Of a stretch of 53,077 nucleotides of DNA, positions 35,211 to 45,000 are shown piece by piece (the stretch's first letter is position 1; the number at the start of each line of letters is the position of its first letter). Under the pieces are notes generated by a model. It had not been told where the DNA came from and searched no databases. It worked only from the letters and a program-made list of their open reading frames with translations. This DNA is from Candidatus Methanoperedens nitratireducens (lineage in GTDB: Archaea; Halobacteriota; Methanosarcinia; Methanosarcinales; Methanoperedenaceae): the NCBI RefSeq assembly GCF_900196725.1, contig NZ_FZMP01000249.1:1-53077 (forward strand). The letters are read 5' to 3'. The position numbers and the translations under genes are program-made.

Positions 35211-38200
35211 ATGAATTTCAGGATTATAATGCTTTTCTGTTTGCTGCTGCTCGTTGGTGCATCTGCCGCAGGGGAGGAGATCAGGTCGCCGGTTTGTCCC
35301 GTGAGCTTCGGGAGCACGCCGTGCATCATAAACATAACAAATTCTCCAAGCCTTCTGAGCGACTATGAGGAGATTTACATCGATACCTCGAATGGCTATT
35401 ATTTGACCGATAGCAATTTTTATTATGCAGGATTGAACTATAAAAACAGCCAGATTGATTTATTTTCCATACGGCATAACGTAAGTAGCATAAATACCGG
35501 GAAGGCTGTATTAACCGGCGAGTTATATAAAAATGATAACAGTTTGCAGGTAATCATTGGAAAAGAGCTTATTTTAAAGAACGGGTACACCCTGGAACTT
35601 GTTGACGCAGGTGAAGACGGCGCCGTTTTTTCTTTGAAGAGAAATAATGTAATACTCGAAACCGGCACTGTGAACAGGAATAAAATCTTCTCCTATAATA
35701 TTACTATAGATGGAAAAGAGATCGAGATTTTTCGTACAAAACTCACAGGTATCTTCGGGAATAGTGCGGTTATCACAGGTACCTATCTGAGAGATACCAG
35801 AATAATAAGGAATGGAGAGTCTTTTGGGGATTACGAAATAAATTTAAAGGATATAGACGGAGACAGGGATGTTGATATAGTGTATTCACTTAAAAACAAA
35901 ACTTTCCTGCCCGATGAAGGAGCAACGCCTTTACCGGGTGGCTTCTTCACTTTACGAACATATCCTGCTTATGTCCCATTCTATGAATCTCTTGATAGGT
36001 TCAATCTCATAGGGAAAGATAGCAATTTCAGGATATATTCTATAAACGATAACCTTAAAATGTCGGTTCCCTCTTTTTTGAGCTCCCCTCCTGATGGCTC
36101 AGTAATAGCCGCCGGTTTACCTGTCGGGATAAACACAAAGCCCACAGTCACTTATAAGGATTCAAATTCAATCATAAGTGAACTCAGGGGAAATCATATC
36201 TTCTATATTTATACTGCCGGAGACCTGAGCTTATCCGTGACAAAACAGGATCTTAACTGGTACAACGGCTCGGATGCCTTTGAAGTAAAGCTTTATTCTT
36301 CTGCAAACAAATTGATAAAAAATATAACCATTCCGGATGACGGAAATGCAGGAAACAATCACATCTCAGGGTATTTGCAAAATGGAATTCTCACGGCTGA
36401 AGTTGAGGAGGGCATTTATAAAGTAACTATGATCGGGGGAAACGGCGATCTTATTATCAGGAGCGTTGAGCTTAACAAAGGCAATATTGTAGTTCAGAAC
36501 CCCTTCCTTGCAGGCATACTTTACCCCGATCCTGTAAAGTTTAATCTGTACACACGGGCAGGCGATAGATTGAAACTTGATACATACCATAACACGTCGG
36601 TTCTTCCCCAAACTGTGAACATAAGCAGCGGCAGCTATATACAATCTCTGAGCATAACTCCGGATAAAGTGCCGTACTATATTGATCTTCCTCCCGGTAA
36701 CGAACTGTATAAAATAGAAATCCCTAAGGGAGATTTTATAATAACCGCAAACAGCTACTTCTCCTTCTCAAGCGACTCGTACTTCAGCACTTCATCGGCT
36801 AAAGTCCTCCAGCTGCAGAACAGCATGGACTGGCTGAATAAAAATAAGGTTGATTATGTCATCATCCCTTCCTCGAACCCCTTTACCGGCCTTTATTTTT
36901 ATAAAACTAAAACCGATAAGGAATACTATGTCCGCTCCCCGAAAAGCCCGTGGGCGGACTACACCATAGATACGTGGTCGGCACCCAATATCTTTCATTT
37001 TAACCCTGCCGAGAACAACACATGGGAATATCTGGTCATGAATAACAGTGGTGTGACTGATCTTAACAGGGACCGCCTGAAGTACGTTGCTGTCCGGACG
37101 CAGGGGAATATAGGCTATCGCGGGGAGTTCTATAAAGTCATGGATGAAACTCTCCCTGAGATGGTGTTATCAAGAAAAGTATCGGATATCGATAACAAAA
37201 CCCTGCTGCTTAATAGGGAATGGCAGGTGGGCGGAATATATACGCTGGCTCTGGAAGATGTTGACAGCGAGGGAAAATTCGCAGTACTGGAACTCTCCCG
37301 GTTGAACATGCCTGTTAGCAGGCAGATAATTTCCAGGGGCAGTATAATGTTTTATAACATCTCCTTAAAAGGAAAGGACGTTACGATCTTCCAGGCTAAA
37401 CTCACCGATGTTTTCCACGGAGCAAATACAGGCATAGTCAAGCTTTCGGATATAGAGCTTTACGATGAAGATATGACCGTAATAAAAAGCGGGGCATCTG
37501 TAGGGAATGAAATATTGACTTTATCAGATGTTAATAATGACGGGCTTCTCGATATCGTGGTTACGCGGAACAGCGTTTTTAATATCGAGAAAAGCACGAG
37601 GAAAACGTTATTCAATTCGTATCTTGACCTTGTGGCGGACGGTGGCGGGACTTTCTATCTTGAGCGTAAGGTAATTTCACCATCGGCAGTAACGAACAGC
37701 TCGAATATAGCCAGGGAAACAAGCTATACGCTTGCCCCGTATTTCCCGGGGAACAATATGACGCTTACCTTCCCTGATTTTGATATAACCGCCATAGCCC
37801 TTGATGTCTCAGGGCTCATCGACCAGGTTAAAGCCAGTCTGAAGGAACTCAAGAACATGCCCGATGATATCATCGTCGTCCCGGATGGTGTGGTATACAA
37901 ATATTTCTCGATATCGATAGATAAAGAGAACATAAAGAACGCAACAGTTTATTTCAGGGTGAACCGCCAGTGGTTAACCTATAACAATATCAGTGACACC
38001 TCTGTTGCATTGTCAGAGTTCCATGATGGTTCCTGGGAAGCCATTCCGACATACGTGACCGGAGGCGACGGGAAGTTCGCGTATTATTCGGCAAAGGTCA
38101 ATGACATTTCTGCGCTGTTCTCCATTTCAGGAGGCATATCATCAGACCGGGTTTTAGCATCGCAGGCGGATATTGCATCGCAGGCGATCCCGGATGCAGG

Positions 38201-38756
38201 AAAGGCAGGACTGTTAGAAGAATATAAACAATCGGGTATCGCAGCAATGTCTCTGGCACAGGCGGGAATCGGTCAAAATCCCAGGTCTGATCTCAATTTG
38301 ATAATACTGGCTTTTTCATCCATCTCGGTCGTTATCTCAGTATTTCTCGTGGCACGGAGAGCCGGTGTGTTGAACAGCAAAACAGTTTCATTTTTATCAA
38401 GACTTTGTTCTGAAATATTCAATTCACTGCTTCTTACGTTCCTGCTATTGTTACTTATAGATAATATATGGGACAACAGCGTAACAAAAAATCTGAACCT
38501 GAATCACCTGATGATCATAGTGTTCATTTTTGGGATCATATCATTATATGGCAATAAAACCGAAACCGACAAAATTACAGTAGCCACTAAAAAAGAATAT
38601 ATAACCACAGCCGGTATAGGGATACTGGGAATGATAATCATCTGGTCTAAAATAAATTATATGGGCTTCATCTCCTATCCGATATCTATTATAAGCGGGA
38701 TATTGATCGTGTTATTATCTTTCCTGATGCTTGAGGATAACGATGTACTTAATTGA
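35211..38756 (+). CDS. Large surface protein with C-terminal membrane helices
   Basis: An 1181-residue protein with a signal peptide (IIMLFCLLLLVGASAAGEE). The N-terminal part is beta-rich; residues from about 270 to 560 match the preceding gene; then come two copies of a short motif (GKEIEIFRTKLTGIFG and GKDVTIFQAKLTDVFH), each with a calcium-like Asp-rich loop (DIDGDRDVDIVY, DVNNDGLLDIVV). A PGF-pre-PGF-like region (IDQVKASLKELKNMP to NDISALFSISGG) precedes about five membrane helices. Possibly an S-layer-related or cell surface receptor-like protein. No exact family is recognised. It overlaps the next gene region by a few bases. Confidence 0.65.
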   Translation: MNFRIIMLFCLLLLVGASAAGEEIRSPVCPVSFGSTPCIINITNSPSLLSDYEEIYIDTSNGYYLTDSNFYYAGLNYKNSQIDLFSIRHNVSSINTGKAVLTGELYKNDNSLQVIIGKELILKNGYTLELVDAGEDGAVFSLKRNNVILETGTVNRNKIFSYNITIDGKEIEIFRTKLTGIFGNSAVITGTYLRDTRIIRNGESFGDYEINLKDIDGDRDVDIVYSLKNKTFLPDEGATPLPGGFFTLRTYPAYVPFYESLDRFNLIGKDSNFRIYSINDNLKMSVPSFLSSPPDGSVIAAGLPVGINTKPTVTYKDSNSIISELRGNHIFYIYTAGDLSLSVTKQDLNWYNGSDAFEVKLYSSANKLIKNITIPDDGNAGNNHISGYLQNGILTAEVEEGIYKVTMIGGNGDLIIRSVELNKGNIVVQNPFLAGILYPDPVKFNLYTRAGDRLKLDTYHNTSVLPQTVNISSGSYIQSLSITPDKVPYYIDLPPGNELYKIEIPKGDFIITANSYFSFSSDSYFSTSSAKVLQLQNSMDWLNKNKVDYVIIPSSNPFTGLYFYKTKTDKEYYVRSPKSPWADYTIDTWSAPNIFHFNPAENNTWEYLVMNNSGVTDLNRDRLKYVAVRTQGNIGYRGEFYKVMDETLPEMVLSRKVSDIDNKTLLLNREWQVGGIYTLALEDVDSEGKFAVLELSRLNMPVSRQIISRGSIMFYNISLKGKDVTIFQAKLTDVFHGANTGIVKLSDIELYDEDMTVIKSGASVGNEILTLSDVNNDGLLDIVVTRNSVFNIEKSTRKTLFNSYLDLVADGGGTFYLERKVISPSAVTNSSNIARETSYTLAPYFPGNNMTLTFPDFDITAIALDVSGLIDQVKASLKELKNMPDDIIVVPDGVVYKYFSISIDKENIKNATVYFRVNRQWLTYNNISDTSVALSEFHDGSWEAIPTYVTGGDGKFAYYSAKVNDISALFSISGGISSDRVLASQADIASQAIPDAGKAGLLEEYKQSGIAAMSLAQAGIGQNPRSDLNLIILAFSSISVVISVFLVARRAGVLNSKTVSFLSRLCSEIFNSLLLTFLLLLLIDNIWDNSVTKNLNLNHLMIIVFIFGIISLYGNKTETDKITVATKKEYITTAGIGILGMIIIWSKINYMGFISYPISIISGILIVLLSFLMLEDNDVLN

Positions 38757-38773
38757 ACAAGAGGTATGCTAAA

Positions 38774-39097
38774 ATGGATCTGGTAGAGGCACTGCGAATA
38801 ATTTTCGGCTCATTTTTTGTTCTGTTCATTCCGGGATTTGCATGGAGTTTTGTGTTCTTCGCAAAAGATGAGATCGATGCTATCGAGCGCACCGCGCTGT
38901 CATTTGGTCTTTCCATAGCCATAATACCTTTAGTGATATTTTACCTGAATTACCTCCTCGGTGTTAAGATCACGCTCATCAACTCCACCATAGCGATCCT
39001 TCTCCTGACCCTGATCCCGACTGCTATCTACTTTGCAAAAAAGCGGGGCTTAATGCCGGATAAATTATCGGATTTACGAAAACTCTGGAGGTCCTGA
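38774..39097 (+). CDS. Small membrane protein, DUF1616-like
   Basis: About 107 residues, three membrane helices: IIFGSFFVLFIPGFAWSFVFF, ALSFGLSIAIIPLVIFYLNYLLG and NSTIAILLLTLIPTAIYF. This is like the N-terminal part of DUF1616 proteins found in archaeal envelope clusters. I chose ATG 38774 because GAGGT lies eight bases upstream; an upstream TTG (38753) overlaps the previous gene. Normal DUF1616 proteins are longer, so this may be a domain-only version. It ends the surface protein operon. Confidence 0.6.
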   Translation: MDLVEALRIIFGSFFVLFIPGFAWSFVFFAKDEIDAIERTALSFGLSIAIIPLVIFYLNYLLGVKITLINSTIAILLLTLIPTAIYFAKKRGLMPDKLSDLRKLWRS

Positions 39098-39167
39098 ATA
39101 CGTTTAGTGAGTTTTATTTAAATAAGCGAACCATCCCGTTACGGAAGCTATTTTAACATTTTTATGG

Positions 39168-39190
39168 GTACTAATAAATACTAATAAATA
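39168..39190. repeat. Short tandem repeat of 10 bp
   Basis: TACTAATAAA occurs twice in tandem, followed by TAC. It lies between two convergent genes, so it is not evidently a promoter. It resembles the spacing but not the sequence of the AAAC arrays. Confidence 0.4.
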
Positions 39191-39231
39191 CAGAATTAGT
39201 AATTGAATCCAGTAACGGAACCGGTATTACA

Positions 39232-40433
39232 TCAAGAAGCCTTCAATATAACATCATCCACCCAAAATATACCATGTCCGTTGTAGATATTAGCGTACAC
39301 CGACACATAAGCCGTATCCGCGCCTGTTGTTATAGTTCGTTGTTTCTTAGTCCAGCCATAAGTGCCTTTCGGGAAATATACCGGAGTATTACGCAACCAT
39401 CCATGATTTACATCGTATTCGGCTAACCTGACTGCTGGTGCATTACCGCCAAGAGAGTAACCTTTACCCCAGGCTGACAGGTTGTATGTCTTATAGCTTG
39501 TTGATGGTAAGTGGTCGGATACTACATCACCGGATATTTTATTTGTTGTCCCTGAAATATATACTCTAACTGATTTGTTGCCACTGTGGTGAACTGTACT
39601 CCATGCAGGAGTATTACCATACATGGTAGCTAACCACCAGTTGTCAGGTCTTGTACTACCACTTTCAAACCCCGGGTTTTTAGTAGATTGGTTGTGGGTG
39701 CAGGTGTTGGCGTCGGGGTAACAGCAGGATTTAGTTGAGTCATCATTTTATCCAGAGCTGATTGACCTTTTGTATCTGCCGCTGTATGACTTTCAATCGG
39801 TACTACTACATTATCTTCTGTTGTAAAAACAATATATGTCACACCGCTCTCTATACCACCATAAGCAGGGTCAGGATCAATGCCCAGTGCAGATGCCATT
39901 GCATAACTGATTTCGCCTATTGCCAGCCCTGCACTATTGCCGCCATCTCTGCCCCTCTCATCACCAAAGACGCCAAACTCCATTTTATCATTGTAAAGGA
40001 CTACCCCGGCTTCTCCGCCATATATATTGCGGGTCGCATAGTCAAATATTGGGTTAGGGGTTTCTGGCAGTACGTACCAGGGCAGTAGTTCGGCATTTAA
40101 AGGCCTGCCATCTGATTGCGTGAACGAGGTCTGCCCCTGATAATATGGGTCAGTATTACTGTTGCAATGAGTTGTTGCCTGTCCGTCACAATCAATCGCT
40201 CCTGAACTTGTGTATACATACGCGACTGGATTTGTTGGAAGTTTATAAATGTAAACTTGTCCTTCCCCATACGATGTTTGCATCGGGTTACTCGGATTGA
40301 TGGCGTTTGATGGTATCATATACGGTTGTATTGCTGACATTATTTGGGTTGGTGTGTATGTGGCAGCTATCGCAGTCGTGGGAATCACCGATACTGCGGC
40401 GACAATTAAAACTAAACATATATTCTTATTCAT
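39232..40433 (-). CDS. Secreted GH75-type chitosanase with C-terminal carbohydrate-binding-like domain, reading frame broken
   Basis: The first frame (40433-39630) has a signal peptide (ICLVLIVAAVSVIPTTAIA), then a family 75 chitosanase-like domain: GAIDCDGQATTHC, DPYYQGQTSF, LNAELLPWYVLP, VVLYNDKMEFGVFGDERG, IGEISYAMASALGIDPDPAYGG, GVTYIVF. A Pro/Thr linker follows. The second frame (to 39232) is a beta-sandwich domain (NPGFESGSTRPDNWW, NKSVRVYISG, VSVYANIYNGHGIFWVDDVIL) like a carbohydrate-binding module. One extra A in the A5 run near 39677 gives LLKNPGFESG and a 400-residue protein. GH75 enzymes hydrolyse chitosan; the true substrate may be a related glycan. Confidence 0.8.
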
Positions 40434-40556
40434 AATATATTAAAAGATTGGAATGTGTAATAAATGAGTAAGATATTGTAGCATGTGTTATGTATCGATA
40501 TCGAATCCTGTATTTGGGGAATCCCATATATCGAGAAAGGATAGTCTCTGAGTCTA

Positions 40557-41171
40557 TTAAAGTGCCTTTCTATTCTTCAGTTTTTCTTTAAGCTCATCGG
40601 CATTATAAAGGAATATCTCGTTAGCGATACTAATCAGTTCCTGCGAGCACTCGGCCTGGGAATAAACCTGTCCTGCTACCAGGTCGATCCAGAATCGAGG
40701 CAAATGCTTCATTTTATGGACCATGCCGCCCTCCATATCAGGTGCAGCATGCAGGATTCTTTTGATCCCGGAAGTTATCATTCGTATCAGGCACATGGGA
40801 CAGGATTCAAGGGACGTGTACAGCGTGAAGCCTCCCGGATTATGAATATTCGGATGAGCATCTTCAAACTTATCCATAACTACCATTTCACCATGCCGGT
40901 CGCTGCGGAAGTATGGGTTGAACACTTCGTTATGACCCTGGACAACTATATTGCCGTTAACGTCCGTCAAAATGCACCCGACACCGAAATTTCCGGAATT
41001 CAAAGCCTCCAGTGCCAGTATGTCCGCAAGCCAGATATAACTGTCATCAGGATATGCATTATCGGATTCATACTCCGTGAGCCGGGCTTTAAATTTATCA
41101 ATATCCCTGTTCTCTGGATTGATCTTTGCAAGTTCATGCAGTCCTGACTCACTTATCTGTTCAGATATCAT
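40557..41171 (-). CDS. Nucleoside/cytidine deaminase-like protein
   Basis: A 204-residue protein with the zinc-dependent deaminase fold. Zinc ligands and catalytic Glu are seen as DRHGEMVVM (HxE) and SLESCPMCLIRM (CxxC; the usual Pro before the first Cys is Ser). NFGVGCILTDVNGNIVVQGHNEV is the substrate region. It resembles the tRNA adenosine / guanine deaminase group more than CMP deaminases. The N-terminal 45 residues are extra. It is alone and is separated from the chitosanase by about 120 bases. The substrate is uncertain. Confidence 0.75.
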   Translation of the reverse strand: MISEQISESGLHELAKINPENRDIDKFKARLTEYESDNAYPDDSYIWLADILALEALNSGNFGVGCILTDVNGNIVVQGHNEVFNPYFRSDRHGEMVVMDKFEDAHPNIHNPGGFTLYTSLESCPMCLIRMITSGIKRILHAAPDMEGGMVHKMKHLPRFWIDLVAGQVYSQAECSQELISIANEIFLYNADELKEKLKNRKAL

Positions 41172-41316
41172 TGTAAGATACTAAGCGGTTATGAGCAATT
41201 AGCTTAACTATGAAACATATTGGGCTGGACAATAAAGTTGGAGTGAAAGCTGGGATATTTTCATAAACTATGCAGTACAATTGATTATTTGAAGAGATTC
41301 CAAAAAAGGTGATATC

Positions 41317-41541
41317 ATGGTCAGATTAGAAAAGCAGGGCGATTCGTTCGTAATGATAACAGGCACAGTGCCGAAGATGGACGTGGATATATTGATCAAC
41401 GCCATATCAGAGCTTCATAAAAACCCGCCGGATAGGAACAAAATAAAAGAAGGTATCCTGTATCTTGATAACTCTGCGGGTACGGACCTTCGGAAAGAGA
41501 TCAGGATACTTCTTCAAAATACCCTGGAAAGGGAAGCCTGA
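41317..41541 (+). CDS. Unknown 74-residue protein
   Basis: A short, soluble protein: MVRLEKQGDSFVMITGTVPKMDVDILINAISELHKNPPDRNKIKEGILYLDN... with alternating strand and helix. It has an acceptable ribosome binding site, AAAAAGGTGAT, before its ATG. The family is not recognised. It lies 22 bases before the next unknown gene, so the two are probably cotranscribed. Confidence 0.65.
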   Translation: MVRLEKQGDSFVMITGTVPKMDVDILINAISELHKNPPDRNKIKEGILYLDNSAGTDLRKEIRILLQNTLEREA

Positions 41542-41562
41542 CCAGCCTTAAAAAGCCCAGTC

Positions 41563-42690
41563 ATGTCGCAGTTGTTCCTGATCCCCATCATAAGCGTATT
41601 TGATGTACACGATGTTGCTATCAGGGAATGGCTTGGCAGGCTTGATGAATCCGCTCTGCGAAACCATCTTGAGTATCCCTTCAAGCTTGACCGGTTCTTC
41701 CCCGAGGATTCGCAGCATGCCCTGGTGAGCGTGGATGAAATACATAATGAGATCTTGCGTTTGCTTGATATTATCAATCCCCGGGCTGTTTTCCTTGATA
41801 TATCGGTCGATTTTGTAGAGCTTGAGAATAAATACAATGAAAGATTGATATCGCCCCTTGAGTTCTGGTCGGATTATTACCAGATATCAGCCAGCGTTGA
41901 CGGGTCGCAGGCTCTCTATTGTGTCTACATCAAAGGCATTATCGATAAGGAGATAAGGCTTATTGAGAGCAGGGAGCGCCTTCCGTTAAGCGTTGTTTTT
42001 TACGGCCAGGATATTAAAAGCAGGGAGGAACTCATTCCCGTCTATGAACATACCCGCGACACAGACGACGAATTCCTGCTGCAGGTAGCAAGAACGATCA
42101 ATGAAATAGCATCATTACATAAGCTGCCTGAGCACCTGTGGTACGCCCCCATGCAGGTAAGGCAGACGGCTATTTCATACGAGGAAACAGAGGAATTTTA
42201 TAATGAATTATTGAACCGCCTTAAGAGATTACTTAAATTCAAGGTCAGGAGTTACATTATTAAAAGTTTAAGCGGGCATGCCCTGGAATTCCTGCAGGCG
42301 TACGAGAAGTTCCTGGATTACAAGATGAGAATAGACGAACTAAAATTTTCAAACATACTTGACGGTTTAAAGCTCCTCACAATTCAGTCAGAACATCCTT
42401 CTATCGTTATATTCTGCACGCCGATGCATTATTGCGCTCTTCTGGATTCTTTAAAAAAAGATAGATTATTAGCCGGGATGGGCATCAGGACCGGGGATAT
42501 CGATATCCGGGCATTGTTGAATAAAATGAAACCGTTCCTCCAGAAGAACCGGATAATGCAGAGCAACTACGATATAGCTTTGAACATACTCGGATTTAAA
42601 AAGTCTCCGAGATTCGACAACCCGGGTTCCAGGCTTATTCCTTCGTTAGATACTCCACATTTGAACTTACAGAACGGTAGTACTTCATGA
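41563..42690 (+). CDS. Unknown 375-residue protein
   Basis: A soluble alpha/beta protein with no recognised family. The N-terminal part has ISVFDVHDVAIREWL and FPEDSQHALVSVDEIHNEILRLL; then INPRAVFLDISVDFVELENKYNERLISPLEFWSDYYQI; the later half is helical, with FYNELLNRLKRLLKFKVRSYIIKSL and SIVIFCTPMHYCALLDSL. Length and a single long frame in host-like codon use support a real gene. Its end overlaps the convergent protease gene by 56 bases. Confidence 0.65.
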   Translation: MSQLFLIPIISVFDVHDVAIREWLGRLDESALRNHLEYPFKLDRFFPEDSQHALVSVDEIHNEILRLLDIINPRAVFLDISVDFVELENKYNERLISPLEFWSDYYQISASVDGSQALYCVYIKGIIDKEIRLIESRERLPLSVVFYGQDIKSREELIPVYEHTRDTDDEFLLQVARTINEIASLHKLPEHLWYAPMQVRQTAISYEETEEFYNELLNRLKRLLKFKVRSYIIKSLSGHALEFLQAYEKFLDYKMRIDELKFSNILDGLKLLTIQSEHPSIVIFCTPMHYCALLDSLKKDRLLAGMGIRTGDIDIRALLNKMKPFLQKNRIMQSNYDIALNILGFKKSPRFDNPGSRLIPSLDTPHLNLQNGSTS

Positions 42691-43462
42691 ATTCATGTAT
42701 CTCCGGCGGAAGCTGTGTGGAAACAGGAAGCCCGAGAGCCTGTGCATCCGCTGCCGATATCATCTCGGAGTGTATCATCTCGCCGCCTGTAAGTTTTTCG
42801 ACAACCTGCTCCTGCTTTTCCCTGTCATCGAACTTGCCTTCAAGCAGCTCGTTCACCATGCCCTTTGTGAATTTAAGCGCTTTTTCCGATATGTCGCTCA
42901 TCATAAGCGTCGTATCAGCAGCCTTAAGCCCTTTTTTACTTGCCACATGCAGCCATGAAGGCGCAGGAAAAACACCTCGCAGGATATCGCCAACCTGCGG
43001 GTCGACAGGACCCAGAGAGGCATCTTTATCCATAATTATCTCAGTTGCTGCCAGAGCTATGATCGTCCCGCCCGACATTGAATAGTGCGGAACGAAAACG
43101 CGCGTTCTTACGTTGTGGTTTTTCAGGGCCCTTGCTATTTGCATGGATGCATGCAGCTGCCCCCCGGGCGTGTGGATTATCAGGTCTATGGGCTTATCTT
43201 TGGCTTCGCGTATGCCCCTTAATACCTCCTGCGCATCTTCCACGTCTATGAACTGGTAAACAGGTATCCCGAACATGGAGATCGCTTCCTTCCTGTGAAT
43301 CATCGTCAGGATCTTCGTCCCCCATTTTCGCTCCATTTCACGGATTTTGGAAAACCTCCTCCTTCGCGCCGCGCTTACCTGCCATTGCGGATAAATAAGC
43401 AAATAAAGAAGGATTATCACACCGAGGACTATTAAAAAATCCGTTGTGCTCAAGCCGAACAT
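42635..43462 (-). CDS. Membrane-anchored serine protease, SDH family Clp fold
   Basis: A 275-residue archaeal protein related to ClpP/SppA (formerly DUF114). It has an N-terminal membrane helix (FLIVLGVIILLYLLIYPQ) and a Clp-type body: IDLIIHTPGGQLHASMQIARAL, the Ser in FVPHYSMSGGTIIALAA, and ASLGPVDPQVGD. The family uses a Ser-Asp-His triad and probably cleaves membrane proteins. The gene overlaps the end of its convergent neighbour and follows the MgtC-like gene on the same strand by 22 bases. Confidence 0.85.
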   Translation of the reverse strand: MFGLSTTDFLIVLGVIILLYLLIYPQWQVSAARRRRFSKIREMERKWGTKILTMIHRKEAISMFGIPVYQFIDVEDAQEVLRGIREAKDKPIDLIIHTPGGQLHASMQIARALKNHNVRTRVFVPHYSMSGGTIIALAATEIIMDKDASLGPVDPQVGDILRGVFPAPSWLHVASKKGLKAADTTLMMSDISEKALKFTKGMVNELLEGKFDDREKQEQVVEKLTGGEMIHSEMISAADAQALGLPVSTQLPPEIHEFMKYYRSVSSNVEYLTKE

Positions 43463-43484
43463 ATACTAATCATGGCTTTCCTGA

Positions 43485-44780
43485 TTAATAAACATAAGTT
43501 ATGAAAATTCCCCATATTATGAGGACAACGGTACCGAGTATTACAAAACCCGTGAAAGTCTCCTTCACCATTTCCGCAAGTCCCTGCGACCCCGCCCATT
43601 TTACAAGCAGTATCTTGTTCACTGTGCTGATAATACCAGCCAGCAGAGCGGTCAGAGCTGCCGTGCTGTATGAAACATGCCCGCTTACGGCAAGCGCAGT
43701 GGCTGATGCGGTCACGACCGCGCTGCTGATAAATCCTCCAAGCGCAGTTGCATAAACACCTGTGACCCCGGCCCACATGTTAGCGAATGTTGAAAATACG
43801 GATAGAGCCGCAAAACCCAGGGCGAATTTTATTGCAGAAGATAGCGCGAAAGGCGACTCAAGCTTTATCGTTTCGTTCACGGGCTCGCCATCCTTTGACC
43901 TCAATACCGTGCCCACTGCAACGGCTGTGATCAACAGTTGCGGGGGCAGCATGAACATTAACACCCTGCCGCTCGGGTCGACTATGAACGCGATGAGCAG
44001 GTTCCTCATCAGCATCGATGAATTAGAAAGGAGGATGCCTGCGTAGCCTGATGCCGTAAGCTCGTTCCGTTTCTTTACCATTGATGCTATCGCGCCTGCG
44101 GTTGCTTCACTGTTTACAAGTCCTCCGAGTATACCTGACAGGGGCAGCCCGTAACGTGTCCCTACTTTTCTCAGTGTAATAAAGCTGATGAAGCTGATAG
44201 TAGCCACTGTTATTACGATCAGCAGGATCCATCTTGGATTAATGATTCCAAGGAATAGTTCATCAGGAGCTAACGGGAAAAGTATAAAAACCACAGCCAG
44301 GAAACGGACGGCGCTTATGATCTCGGTATCGGTCAGGTTCGTGGCAAATGAATGCAGCGGGCGCTTCTCGGCAAGCAGGAGGGTCAGGACGACTGCACCC
44401 ACGATGGCTATCTGGTACAGGTTGTAGGTTATAAGGACTCCCAGCAGGAAAGTACAGTAAAGCGCGATCGAGCCAGTTATACCGGGCTGTTTTAATATAG
44501 CATTTTTTATGTAAGCATATATTGCGGATATTGCCGCAAAAAATGCAAGGGAGACCAGTAAGACCCCCGGATTAGTAAGGGTCGCCAGGTACGAGGATAT
44601 CATACCTGCGATGCAGGATATCGTAAAAGAGCGGACCCCGGCTATAAGCTCGACCCCTTCGGAACGCCTGTGTTCCCTTTCAATGCCTATGAGAATGCCT
44701 ATGAAAGTTGCCAGCGCTAATTTCTGGAAAAATTCGATATCTGTATTGCTGCCGGAAAATTGCGGTACAAGGTCGAACAT
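43485..44780 (-). CDS. MgtC/SapB family membrane protein with DUF4010
   Basis: A 431-residue membrane protein of about 12 helices. The N-terminal part is MgtC/SapB-like (LALATFIGILIGIEREHR, AGVRSFTISCIAGM, GITGSIALYCTFLLGVLI); the C-terminal half is the DUF4010 repeat (SGILGGLVNSEATAGAIASMVKK, TGVYATALGGFISSAVVTASATALAV). Bacterial MgtC affects Mg and phosphate balance; the role of the fusion form is unknown. Upstream of the protease on the same strand. Confidence 0.88.
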   Translation of the reverse strand: MFDLVPQFSGSNTDIEFFQKLALATFIGILIGIEREHRRSEGVELIAGVRSFTISCIAGMISSYLATLTNPGVLLVSLAFFAAISAIYAYIKNAILKQPGITGSIALYCTFLLGVLITYNLYQIAIVGAVVLTLLLAEKRPLHSFATNLTDTEIISAVRFLAVVFILFPLAPDELFLGIINPRWILLIVITVATISFISFITLRKVGTRYGLPLSGILGGLVNSEATAGAIASMVKKRNELTASGYAGILLSNSSMLMRNLLIAFIVDPSGRVLMFMLPPQLLITAVAVGTVLRSKDGEPVNETIKLESPFALSSAIKFALGFAALSVFSTFANMWAGVTGVYATALGGFISSAVVTASATALAVSGHVSYSTAALTALLAGIISTVNKILLVKWAGSQGLAEMVKETFTGFVILGTVVLIIWGIFITYVY

Positions 44781-45000
44781 TGTTTATCAGGTTAAGACTT
44801 TGTGGCATCTATTAGCAGATCGGAAAGAGTATTAACCAGTCCTCCATGGATTGTTATACGAGATATTAAATAAGCTTAATATGGTAAGAAGGTAATAAAA
44901 AGATAGGCATGTCAGGACAGATAGACTAAAAGATTCTAATTTTAATAGCATTATAATGATTTATAACTGATAAATATAAATAGCTTATTATACAGATAAT
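44781..45000. other. AT-rich divergent intergenic region
   Basis: Separates the MgtC-like gene (minus) from the KaiC-like gene (plus). It contains TATA-like words (for example ATAAATATAAATAG near 44970-44983) but no ORF. The ordered AAAC array begins directly at 45001. Confidence 0.35.

Noticed and set aside
39168-39190. 10-bp tandem repeat as a fifth phased array
   Set aside because: It has only two units, the motif is different (ATAAAT), and it lies between convergent genes without a promoter.
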